Source of the DNA: Clostridiales bacterium
Lineage (GTDB): Bacteria > Bacillota > Clostridia > Oscillospirales > Butyricicoccaceae
DNA length: 10,002 nucleotides
NCBI GenBank assembly: GCA_019420045.1
Contig: JAHZHY010000243.1
Span: 1-10,002 of the forward strand
Direction: 5' to 3'
Positions 1-4,711 of this stretch are shown here, piece by piece. Position numbers and translations under genes: made by a program. The notes below the pieces were generated by a model. The model was given only the letters and a program-made list of their open reading frames with translations, was not told the origin of the DNA and made no database searches. Each line of letters starts with the position of its first letter. Positions within the stretch are counted from its first letter, which is position 1.

Positions 1-237
1 CCGGCAGATCTCGGTGATAGGCAGGAAATTCCCTTCCGATGCCGCCACCACGATCTCATCCACACAGGAGCTTTTTTCCAGCGCCAGCAAAGTATAGGCG
101 ATCACCGGCACGCCATGGATCTCGGCCAGGAGTTTATCCACCCCTTCCATCCGACGGGCGCTGCCGCCGGCGGCCACCACCGCGGCGGTATAAGGACGCT
201 CTTTCTTTTTCAGCAAAGAATGCAGCTGTTTCAGCAA
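1..237 (-). CDS. ispD: IspD, 2-C-methyl-D-erythritol 4-phosphate cytidylyltransferase (partial, N-terminal 79 residues)
   Basis: IspD transfers CMP from CTP to methylerythritol 4-phosphate in the cytoplasmic MEP pathway of isoprenoid synthesis. The fragment contains the family's nucleotide-binding loop, AAGGSARRMEGVDK, at about residues 23-36, with the conserved Gly-rich turn, Arg and Lys. It is followed by GVPVIAYTL and the strand DEIVVAA, in normal family order. The proposed start is TTG at 237, giving an N-terminus MLKQLHSLLKKKERPY. It is chosen because a strong GGAGGGG ribosome site lies just upstream, and no in-frame ATG is as well placed. The reading frame is open to base 1, so the C-terminal two thirds are outside the window. 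The gene begins 53 bases after the carD stop on the same strand, with no terminator between, so the two are probably cotranscribed. The family call is firm; the exact start is less so. Confidence 0.88.
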   Translation of the reverse strand, partial: MLKQLHSLLKKKERPYTAAVVAAGGSARRMEGVDKLLAEIHGVPVIAYTLLALEKSSCVDEIVVAASEGNFLPITEICR

Positions 238-290
238 ATCCGATCCCCTCCCTCTCAGCCACTCCAGAGGACCGGCTGCCCTTTATCATA

Positions 291-767
291 CTATACCAAT
301 GTTTTTTCCACGATATGCTCGATCTGTCCATAATCCTGCTCCAGCACCAAGGCCAGTTCTGAAACCAGGATTTTTTTGGCGCTGGAAAGCATTTTCCGCT
401 CACCAGTGGACAGGTTCTTCTGACCATCCCGCCGCCGCAGGCTGCGGATGACCACGGCCACCTGTTTCAGGTCACCGCTGCGGATGCGCTGCATGTTGTC
501 TTTATATCGCTGGTTCCAATTCCCCTCCTGACACACAGGAATCTCCCCCAGCTTGTCCAGAAGGTCCTGGGCTTCTTCCCGGGAAACGGTGGGCCGCAGC
601 CCCACGGCCCCGCAGCTTTCGCAGGGCAAAAGCAGCGTCATGGAGCCTACACAGAGGCGCAAAAGGTAAAAAAGGCGCTCTTTCCCCCCTTCTTCCCGGG
701 GTATGATCTGCTCGATCACTCCCGCGCCATGCATGGGATGCGCCACCTTTTCGCCCACTGTATACAT
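291..767 (-). CDS. carD: CarD/CdnL-family RNA polymerase-binding transcription regulator
   Basis: This 158-residue protein matches CarD-type regulators in length and layout. CarD proteins bind the RNA polymerase beta subunit and stabilise open promoter complexes. An N-terminal Tudor-like RNA polymerase-interaction domain (about residues 1-60) opens with GEKVAHPMHGAGVIEQI, the usual CarD opening. A helical C-terminal domain follows, containing NWNQRYKDN at about 83-91. Trp84 is the likely counterpart of the conserved tryptophan that contacts DNA at the edge of the -10 element. The start is placed at ATG 767, seven bases after AAGGAGG; an in-frame GTG at 770 is only four bases from it and less likely. 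The gene has its own promoter (882-915) and leads into ispD, a pairing I recall from other Firmicutes. Two internal cysteines (about 49 and 52) form a CxxC-like pair, with no evidence that it binds metal. Confidence 0.9.
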   Translation of the reverse strand: MYTVGEKVAHPMHGAGVIEQIIPREEGGKERLFYLLRLCVGSMTLLLPCESCGAVGLRPTVSREEAQDLLDKLGEIPVCQEGNWNQRYKDNMQRIRSGDLKQVAVVIRSLRRRDGQKNLSTGERKMLSSAKKILVSELALVLEQDYGQIEHIVEKTLV

Positions 768-881
768 CACGCCGCCTCCTTCTTTAAGCCGCCATACAGT
801 GTCACCTATATATCCATTTTTCTTTTTCAGCCGTCAGGCCATCAATTTAAACAAAAATTTTCCTTTTCGCTTTGCTAATTT

Positions 882-915
882 ATTGTATTGTACCACATTT
901 TTCTCTTCAAAACAA
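882..915 (-). promoter_or_regulatory. Sigma-A-type promoter for carD-ispD
   Basis: On the minus strand, TTGTTT (915-910) is separated by exactly 17 bases from TACAAT (892-887). A second overlapping TACAAT lies at 887-882. The predicted leader to the carD start is about 115 bases, long enough for leader regulation, but I see no recognisable riboswitch in it. The 168-base stretch between the carD start and the hairpin at 922 otherwise holds only AT-rich sequence. Confidence 0.6.
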
Positions 916-917
916 GT

Positions 918-958
918 AAAACCCCGATTCCTCACGGAGATTTCATGAAAAATCGGGG
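918..958 (-). terminator. Hairpin terminator after the SLOG-family gene
   Basis: CCCCGATT (922-929) pairs with AATCGGGG (951-958) around a 21-base loop. On the minus strand the stem is followed by TTTT (921-918). The stem has only eight pairs and the T tract is short, so termination may be partial. It lies 30 bases past the stop codon of the 988-1332 gene. Confidence 0.55.
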
Positions 959-987
959 AAAAATTCTGATAGGATCAAATTTTCTTT

Positions 988-1332
988 TTAAAGTTCCGGC
1001 TCCAGCAGCTGAAAGGGCTTATTCAGCTCCATACAAAGTGAAATCACATTCCGTGTGCCCGGGGATGCTCCATCCCACAGACAAAGCACCAGATCGGCTT
1101 TCTGCACGATTTCCCGATTGCGCACAATAGGAGCCATTTTCCCAAAAATTTTATAATTGGGCAAGATCTCCTCCAAGGGAATCTTCCGTTCTTGGGCCAC
1201 GCGCCTGGCCAGGCTGTCGGCCCCGTTGGCTCCGCCGCTGAGGATGGTGGTCACTCCATCGGGAACACTTTTCTCCAGCAATTCATAAAATTCTTCTCCC
1301 ATGGTCCGGGAGCCCACAATGGCCAGTTTCAC
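988..1332 (-). CDS. Small SLOG-fold protein, DUF2493/YspA-like
   Basis: This 114-residue soluble protein resembles the single-domain SLOG (Rossmann-like, DprA/LOG-related) proteins annotated as DUF2493 or YspA-like. These are thought to bind nucleotides or nucleotide-derived ligands; no reaction can be assigned. The strand-and-loop opening MKLAIVGSRTM is at residues 1-11. The glycine-rich loop LSGGANGADSLARR is at 31-44. A distal segment reads NREIVQKADLVLCLWDG, then SPGTRNVI (90-97). This order is typical of the family. The GTG start at 1332 is preferred because GGAGGGG lies seven bases upstream. An in-frame TTG at 1359 would add nine basic residues but has no good ribosome site. The gene has its own promoter (1382-1411) and a downstream hairpin, so it looks monocistronic. 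Confidence 0.8.
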   Translation of the reverse strand: MKLAIVGSRTMGEEFYELLEKSVPDGVTTILSGGANGADSLARRVAQERKIPLEEILPNYKIFGKMAPIVRNREIVQKADLVLCLWDGASPGTRNVISLCMELNKPFQLLEPEL

Positions 1333-1352
1333 AGCCTTTCCCCTCCGTTTCT

Positions 1353-1412
1353 TTTGCAAGAACCGTTTTTTCCCTTAGCAGATTATAAACAGAATACCAT
1401 TATTCTTGCAAA
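1353..1412. repeat. 10-bp perfect inverted repeat around the SLOG-gene promoter
   Basis: TTTGCAAGAA (1353-1362) and TTCTTGCAAA (1403-1412) are perfect reverse complements separated by 40 bases. The right arm contains the -35 hexamer of the minus-strand promoter. The left arm lies in that promoter's early leader. Each arm contains the palindrome TTGCAA. The layout resembles a two-site operator, but no regulator is identifiable. Confidence 0.5.
1382..1411 (-). promoter_or_regulatory. Sigma-A promoter for the SLOG-family gene
   Basis: On the minus strand, TTGCAA (1411-1406), an 18-base spacer and a perfect TATAAT (1387-1382) give a strong vegetative promoter. The predicted leader to the GTG at 1332 is about 43 bases. 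Confidence 0.7.
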
Positions 1413-1439
1413 GTATCAACCATAGCGGCGGGAATAGTA
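1408..1439 (+). promoter_or_regulatory. Candidate forespore (sigma-F/sigma-G class) promoter for spoIVB
   Basis: GGGAATAGTA (1430-1439) fits the sigma-F -10 pattern GGnnAnAnTA at every fixed position. GCAAA (1408-1412), 17 bases upstream, matches the GYWTA -35 pattern at four of five positions. Transcription would start near 1446, just ahead of the ribosome site AAAGGAG (1453-1459). Forespore expression of spoIVB is established in Bacillus; its use here is inferred. No good sigma-A promoter was seen for this gene. Confidence 0.4.
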
Positions 1440-1468
1440 ATAGGCGTGGCAGAAAGGAGTGAAATCCC

Positions 1469-2602
1469 ATGGACAAAAATCACAAACGCAATTCTATCTG
1501 GGGCCGGATCGGCAAGGGCGCGGGGACATTGTCCCTGGTTCTTGCTGCCGCTTTGACCCTGTTTCCTCTGGGCGGCGAAGACGCTTTAGCCGCCGTCTCT
1601 GCTCAAATCGACAGCATCAATGTATCCAAAACCGACTCCGGCGAGATCGTCCGTCCGGAGAGCACCCGCCTCATCCCTCTTGGCCACACCACCGGCATCA
1701 AGCTCTTTTCCGAAGGGGCCATGGTGGTGGGCTTTGCTCCGGTAGACCCTTCTTCCCAAAGCTCTCCGGCTGAAAAAGCCGGGCTGCGCCTGGGCGACCT
1801 GATTATCAAAGTCAATGACACCCCGGTAGACAGCAACGAATCCATGGCCCAGGCCGTGGAAAGCAGCCAAGGGGCCGAACTCACCATCCATTTCAAACGA
1901 AGTGAAGAGGAAAAGACCCTCCAGATAAAGCCGGTGAAGGATGAAGCCAGCGGCACCTATCGCATCGGCGCTTTTGTGCGGGATAGTCTGGCCGGCATCG
2001 GCACCATCACCTTCGTAGACCCGGAAAACGGCGCATTTGGCGCTTTGGGCCACGGCGTAGCCGATCAGGACACCGGCGAGCTGATGCCCATTGGCGGCGG
2101 CAGTCTGATGCCTTCTCAGGTGGCCGGTGTGGAAAAAGGTGAAGTTGGCTCCCCTGGCGAACTGGTGGGCGAATACGATCTGACCCGTGACCAGGGTGTC
2201 CTTTACCAGAACACCGACAGCGGTATCTACGGCAAAATCACCGACCCCTCCCTTTATGAAGGACGACAGGCCTTAGAGACCGCCCCCAAATCCCAGATCA
2301 AGGAAGGCAAAGCCCAGATCATCGCCAATGTGGAGGGAGATGACACCGCTTACTACGATATAGAGATCCTGAAGGTGTACCCCGACGATGACGATGAAAG
2401 CAACCGGAACATGATGATCAAGGTCACCGACAAAAAGCTGTTGGAAAAGACCGGCGGCATCGTCCAGGGCATGAGCGGCAGCCCCATTGTGCAAAACGGC
2501 AAGCTCATCGGGGCGGTCACCCATGTTCTGGTGAACGATCCCACCCGGGGCTACGGTATTTTCATTGAAAATATGCTGGATACCGCTTACAGTCTGCAAT
2601 AA
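1469..2602 (+). CDS. spoIVB: SpoIVB, forespore signalling serine peptidase (family S55)
   Basis: SpoIVB is secreted from the forespore into the space between forespore and mother cell. There it cleaves SpoIVFA, releasing SpoIVFB to process pro-sigma-K. The 377-residue protein has an uncleaved-type N-terminal membrane anchor at about 18-36 and a PDZ domain at about 85-155, with SPAEKAGLRLGDLIIKVN. The S55 peptidase domain follows at about 165-377. Catalytic candidates are His195 in GALGHG, Asp321 in VTDKKLL and Ser336 in GMSGSP. The Asp-to-Ser spacing of 15 equals that recalled for the Bacillus enzyme, so the triad looks intact. It is somewhat shorter than the Bacillus protein (about 425), with the difference mainly before the peptidase domain. 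The ATG follows AAAGGAG by nine bases. A strong terminator follows, so it is probably monocistronic. Identification is firm. Confidence 0.96.
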   Translation: MDKNHKRNSIWGRIGKGAGTLSLVLAAALTLFPLGGEDALAAVSAQIDSINVSKTDSGEIVRPESTRLIPLGHTTGIKLFSEGAMVVGFAPVDPSSQSSPAEKAGLRLGDLIIKVNDTPVDSNESMAQAVESSQGAELTIHFKRSEEEKTLQIKPVKDEASGTYRIGAFVRDSLAGIGTITFVDPENGAFGALGHGVADQDTGELMPIGGGSLMPSQVAGVEKGEVGSPGELVGEYDLTRDQGVLYQNTDSGIYGKITDPSLYEGRQALETAPKSQIKEGKAQIIANVEGDDTAYYDIEILKVYPDDDDESNRNMMIKVTDKKLLEKTGGIVQGMSGSPIVQNGKLIGAVTHVLVNDPTRGYGIFIENMLDTAYSLQ

Positions 2603-2615
2603 CACAGCCACACCC

Positions 2616-2646
2616 AAAGGGCAGCCTTCCTGGCTGCCCTTTTTTA
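2616..2646 (+). terminator. Rho-independent terminator of spoIVB
   Basis: AAAGGGCAGCC (2616-2626) and GGCTGCCCTTT (2632-2642) form an 11-bp stem with a five-base loop and continue into a T tract. It lies 13 bases after the spoIVB stop and should separate spoIVB from the next gene. Confidence 0.92.
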
Positions 2647-2662
2647 TTTTTTCCAGAACCTG

Positions 2663-2691
2663 CTGACAGGCAAAAAGCCATATGATACAAT
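2663..2691 (+). promoter_or_regulatory. Sigma-A-type promoter for the 80-residue membrane protein
   Basis: CTGACA (2663-2668), a 17-base spacer and TACAAT (2686-2691) give a good vegetative promoter just after the spoIVB terminator. Transcription would start near 2698, about 27 bases before the ATG at 2725. Confidence 0.6.
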
Positions 2692-2709
2692 AAATTCAAT
2701 TCATATGGC
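2677..2709. promoter_or_regulatory. Operator-like dyad over the -10 region
   Basis: GCCATATGA (2677-2685) and TCATATGGC (2701-2709) are a perfect 9-bp inverted repeat with a 15-base gap. The gap holds the -10 hexamer and predicted start site of the promoter at 2663-2691. The left arm lies in the promoter spacer, so only the right arm would be transcribed. It therefore looks more like a protein-binding operator than an RNA hairpin. The cognate repressor is unknown. Confidence 0.5.
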
Positions 2710-2724
2710 AAAGGGGGATTTCCC

Positions 2725-2967
2725 ATGACTCCATTCAAAAAACAGATCCTGCTGGGCGTTGTTCTGGTGATTCTGGCAAACATTCTGGCTTTTGCCTTTC
2801 ATCGGGGCCTGTTTACCAATATCGCCTGGATCATCTACGGTCTGCTGTGGATCGTGCATCCGGTCCATCCTGCGCAGATGGACGCCAAAAAAGGACGCTT
2901 GGCCTCCCGACTGGCCGGTGCAGTGTGCATCCTCATCGGACTTGTGACCCGCTTTGTGATCTCCTGA
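2725..2967 (+). CDS. Small membrane protein of unknown function between spoIVB and spo0A
   Basis: I do not recognise this 80-residue protein. It is strongly hydrophobic, with likely membrane helices at about residues 8-26 (LLGVVLVILANILAFAF), 30-46 (FTNIAWIIYGLLWIV) and 62-79 (RLAGAVCILIGLVTRFVI). A basic N-terminus (FKK) and a hydrophilic loop at 47-61 containing HPVHPAQMDAKKGR separate the parts. The loop's two HP pairs are notable but match no motif I know. A purine-rich GGGGGA ribosome site lies six bases before the ATG, and a good promoter precedes it, which supports a real gene. It lies between two major sporulation genes but has separate vegetative-type control, so a sporulation role is only a guess. 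No terminator is evident after it, so some transcription could run into spo0A. Confidence 0.68.
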   Translation: MTPFKKQILLGVVLVILANILAFAFHRGLFTNIAWIIYGLLWIVHPVHPAQMDAKKGRLASRLAGAVCILIGLVTRFVIS

Positions 2968-3006
2968 AATCCCCAAAGTCGAGAGAATGCTCGAAACGAC
3001 ACGAAA

Positions 3007-3063
3007 GTTGTAAAATCACCGCATTTTGTGAGCAAAACCGGAGTTTGTTGTAAAATTTCCGGT
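3007..3063 (+). repeat. Paired GTTGTAAAAT repeats and hairpin-capable dyad upstream of spo0A
   Basis: GTTGTAAAAT occurs at 3007-3016 and again at 3047-3056, exactly 40 bases apart (about four DNA turns). The second copy lies inside an inverted repeat, ACCGGA (3037-3042) and TCCGGT (3058-3063). A short dyad, TTTTG-TGAG-CAAAA, lies at 3024-3037. These sit in the 187-base gap between the 80-residue gene and spo0A and upstream of the best spo0A promoter. Confidence 0.4.
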
Positions 3064-3072
3064 CGTTCCATC

Positions 3073-3101
3073 TTGAAAGGCCCCATCTATTGTGGTATTT
3101 T
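3073..3101 (+). promoter_or_regulatory. Candidate sigma-A promoter for spo0A
   Basis: TTGAAA (3073-3078), a 17-base spacer and TATTTT (3096-3101) fit the vegetative consensus, with a weak -10. Transcription would start near 3108, about 47 bases before the spo0A ATG. I found no convincing sigma-H promoter (an AGGA-type -35 with a GAAT -10) in this gap. Confidence 0.48.
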
Positions 3102-3129
3102 ATAGTTACAGCGCTGGTAACACACCAAT

Positions 3130-3137
3130 TTGTCAAA
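3130..3137 (+). promoter_or_regulatory. Candidate Spo0A-binding 0A box in the spo0A leader
   Basis: TTGTCAAA contains TGTCAAA, which fits the relaxed 0A box TGNCRAA. It lies about 22 bases downstream of the predicted start site and 17 bases before the ATG, a position where bound Spo0A could hinder its own transcription. A single short site can arise by chance. Confidence 0.38.
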
Positions 3138-3154
3138 TAACGGAGTTGTGAGCT

Positions 3155-3931
3155 ATGAATACCAAAATACGCCTATTGTTGGCCGATGACAGCGGGGAGT
3201 TTCGTGCTCTTTTGCAAAAAAATCTGGAGGAACACCCTGAGATTCAGGTGGTAGGGGCTGCCAGCGATGGAGAAGAACTGGTGCAGCTTTCTTCCCAGCT
3301 CTCCCCCGATATCATCCTCACGGATACTGTGCTATCCAAACTGGACGGCCTGGCCGCCATTCGCCGCATCACCAGCGCCTCTTCCGGAAAGAAACCGGTG
3401 TTTTTCGTCCTTTCTTCCTTTTCCAGCAACCAGATGGCTGCCGAAGCTGCAGCCCTGGGCGTCAGCTATTTCATGATGAAGCCCTGCAACATCTCTGCTT
3501 TGGCTGAGCGGATCTGCAGCTATAAAAGCCTTCCTGTGCCCATGCAAAATCCCACAGTCCGGGCACTGGATCCGGCGGTGGACATGGAAATCCGGGTCAC
3601 CGAAGTGATCCACGATATCGGCGTGCCTGCACATATCAAAGGCTACCAGTATCTTCGGGATGCCATTATGATGACCATTGAGAACATCGATGTAGTCAAT
3701 GCCGTGACCAAAGTGCTCTACCCCTCGGTGGCCAAGAAATACAACACCACTAGCTCCCGGGTGGAACGGGCCATCCGCCACGCCATTGAGGTGGCCTGGG
3801 ATCGGGGCGATATCGAAGTGCTGCAAAGTTACTTTGGCTATACTGTCTCCCAAATAAAGGGGAAACCGACAAACAGCGAATTTATCTCCATGATCGCCGA
3901 CAAGCTCCGTTTGCAGCTGAAATGCGGCTGA
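3155..3931 (+). CDS. spo0A: Spo0A, master response regulator of sporulation
   Basis: Spo0A is the cytoplasmic phosphorylation-dependent transcription factor that commits cells to endospore formation. This 258-residue protein has a receiver domain at about 5-122, with acidic residues D11 and D12, phospho-acceptor D57 in DIILTD, Ser87/Ser88 at the switch position, and K109 in MMKP. A linker leads to the C-terminal Spo0A DNA-binding domain at about 145-258. Its diagnostic recognition-helix stretch, [20 protein letters not shown] (198-217), is nearly identical to that of well-studied Spo0A proteins. The loop after D57 is unusual: family members usually have MP followed by xLDGL, whereas here the sequence is [10 protein letters not shown], without the proline. 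The start follows GGAG by nine bases. The gene follows the 80-residue membrane protein after a 187-base regulatory gap and ends at a bidirectional terminator. Identification is firm. Confidence 0.97.
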   Translation: MNTKIRLLLADDSGEFRALLQKNLEEHPEIQVVGAASDGEELVQLSSQLSPDIILTDTVLSKLDGLAAIRRITSASSGKKPVFFVLSSFSSNQMAAEAAALGVSYFMMKPCNISALAERICSYKSLPVPMQNPTVRALDPAVDMEIRVTEVIHDIGVPAHIKGYQYLRDAIMMTIENIDVVNAVTKVLYPSVAKKYNTTSSRVERAIRHAIEVAWDRGDIEVLQSYFGYTVSQIKGKPTNSEFISMIADKLRLQLKCG

Positions 3932-3944
3932 TTGGCTGATTGTG

Positions 3945-3987
3945 AAAAAAGACCATGCCCTGATGTCTGGCACGGTCTTTCTTTTTT
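3945..3987. terminator. Bidirectional terminator between spo0A and the HAD phosphatase gene
   Basis: AAAGACCATGCC (3948-3959) pairs with GGCACGGTCTTT (3969-3980) with one A-C mismatch and a nine-base loop. An A run precedes it and CTTTTTT follows, so it can stop transcription from both convergent genes. Confidence 0.87.
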
Positions 3988-3992
3988 GTTTA

Positions 3993-4643
3993 TTACAGCC
4001 GGGCCAACTGGGAAAGCTGGGCAGGCGTTTCCAAAATCCATTGGGCGCCGGCCTGCTCCAGTTCCTCACGGCTGCCGTAGCCATAGAGCACACCGGCACA
4101 GGGCAGGCCATTTTCCAAGGCCCCCTGCACATCGTGCTTCCGATCCCCTACCATCAGAGCCTTATCCTCCACCCCTTTGCCGCAATGGTCCAGGGCGTAG
4201 GCGATGACTTCCCCTTTTTTGCTCCGGGTCCCATCCAACTGACTGCCGGAAACGAAATCAAAATAACCCATGAGATGAAAATGTTCTAGAATCTCTTTGG
4301 CATAAGGCTCCGGTTTGCTGGTGGCCAGCACCAAGCGAGCCCCGGCTTTTTTCAGCTCTTCCAAAGCCTCCGGCACGCCGGGATAGAGTTCATTTTCAAA
4401 AATGCCCTGTTTGCCGAAATATTCCCGGTATTTTTCAATGGCCTGCCGGGCTTTTTCTTCGGAAAAACCGTAAAACTCCATAAAGGAATCCAGCAAAGGA
4501 GGACCGATGAAGGGATAGAGCACTTTCCGATCAGGCACATGGATGCCGAAACTCTCCAAAGCATAGGCCACCGAGCGGGTGATCCCTTCTCCCGGATCGG
4601 TGAGCGTACCGTCTAGATCGAACAAAATAGTCTGATATTTCAT
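3993..4643 (-). CDS. HAD-superfamily phosphatase, 5'-nucleotidase/phosphoglycolate phosphatase-like
   Basis: This 216-residue cytoplasmic protein has the complete set of HAD hydrolase motifs. Motif I is FDLDGTLTD with nucleophile D9 and acid/base D11. Motif II is LATSK at 106-110, with T108/S109. The motif III lysine is at 142-143 in TRSKKGEV. Motif IV is MVGDRKHD at 164-171, with D167 and D171. A helical cap occupies about 16-85. The QLDGTRSKKGEVI segment recalls the bacterial HAD 5'-nucleotidase subgroup (the Streptococcus 5'NT-like family). Gph-type phosphoglycolate phosphatases are close relatives, so the substrate is uncertain. The ATG follows AAGGA by about nine bases; an out-of-frame ATG just upstream meets a stop after two codons. 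The gene begins 27 bases after the aldolase terminator, with no promoter of its own visible, so read-through from fba is a plausible source of transcription. Confidence 0.88.
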   Translation of the reverse strand: MKYQTILFDLDGTLTDPGEGITRSVAYALESFGIHVPDRKVLYPFIGPPLLDSFMEFYGFSEEKARQAIEKYREYFGKQGIFENELYPGVPEALEELKKAGARLVLATSKPEPYAKEILEHFHLMGYFDFVSGSQLDGTRSKKGEVIAYALDHCGKGVEDKALMVGDRKHDVQGALENGLPCAGVLYGYGSREELEQAGAQWILETPAQLSQLARL

Positions 4644-4669
4644 AGCATAGTTCCTTTTTTAAATCTTTT

Positions 4670-4700
4670 AAAAAATCGGGCGGAAACCCGCCCGATTTTT
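4670..4700 (-). terminator. Rho-independent terminator of the aldolase gene
   Basis: CGGGCGG (4677-4683) and CCGCCCG (4688-4694) form a GC-rich stem with loop AAAC. Flanking A and T runs extend it. On the minus strand a six-base T tract (4675-4670) follows the stem, 12 bases past the aldolase stop. Confidence 0.92.
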
Positions 4701-4711
4701 GTTTTGTGTTT

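Noticed and set aside
768..920. Riboswitch or structured leader upstream of carD
   Set aside because: The leader is long, but I could find no conserved motif or convincing stem series in it.
1586..2053. A 155-codon open frame antisense to spoIVB
   Set aside because: The complementary strand encodes the PDZ and catalytic His region of SpoIVB; the antisense frame has no start signals or known motifs.
2979..2994. TCGAG-AGAATG-CTCGA as a terminator after the 80-residue gene
   Set aside because: A five-base stem followed by AACGACACG has no T tract and is too weak.
2968..3072. Possible sigma-H promoter for spo0A using GAGAGAAT (2981-2988) as a -10
   Set aside because: The GAAT core is present, but no AGGA-type -35 lies 11-14 bases upstream.
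3332..4132. A 266-codon open frame on the minus strand spanning spo0A and part of the HAD gene
   Set aside because: It is antisense to spo0A, crosses a strong bidirectional terminator and overlaps the real HAD frame on the same strand.
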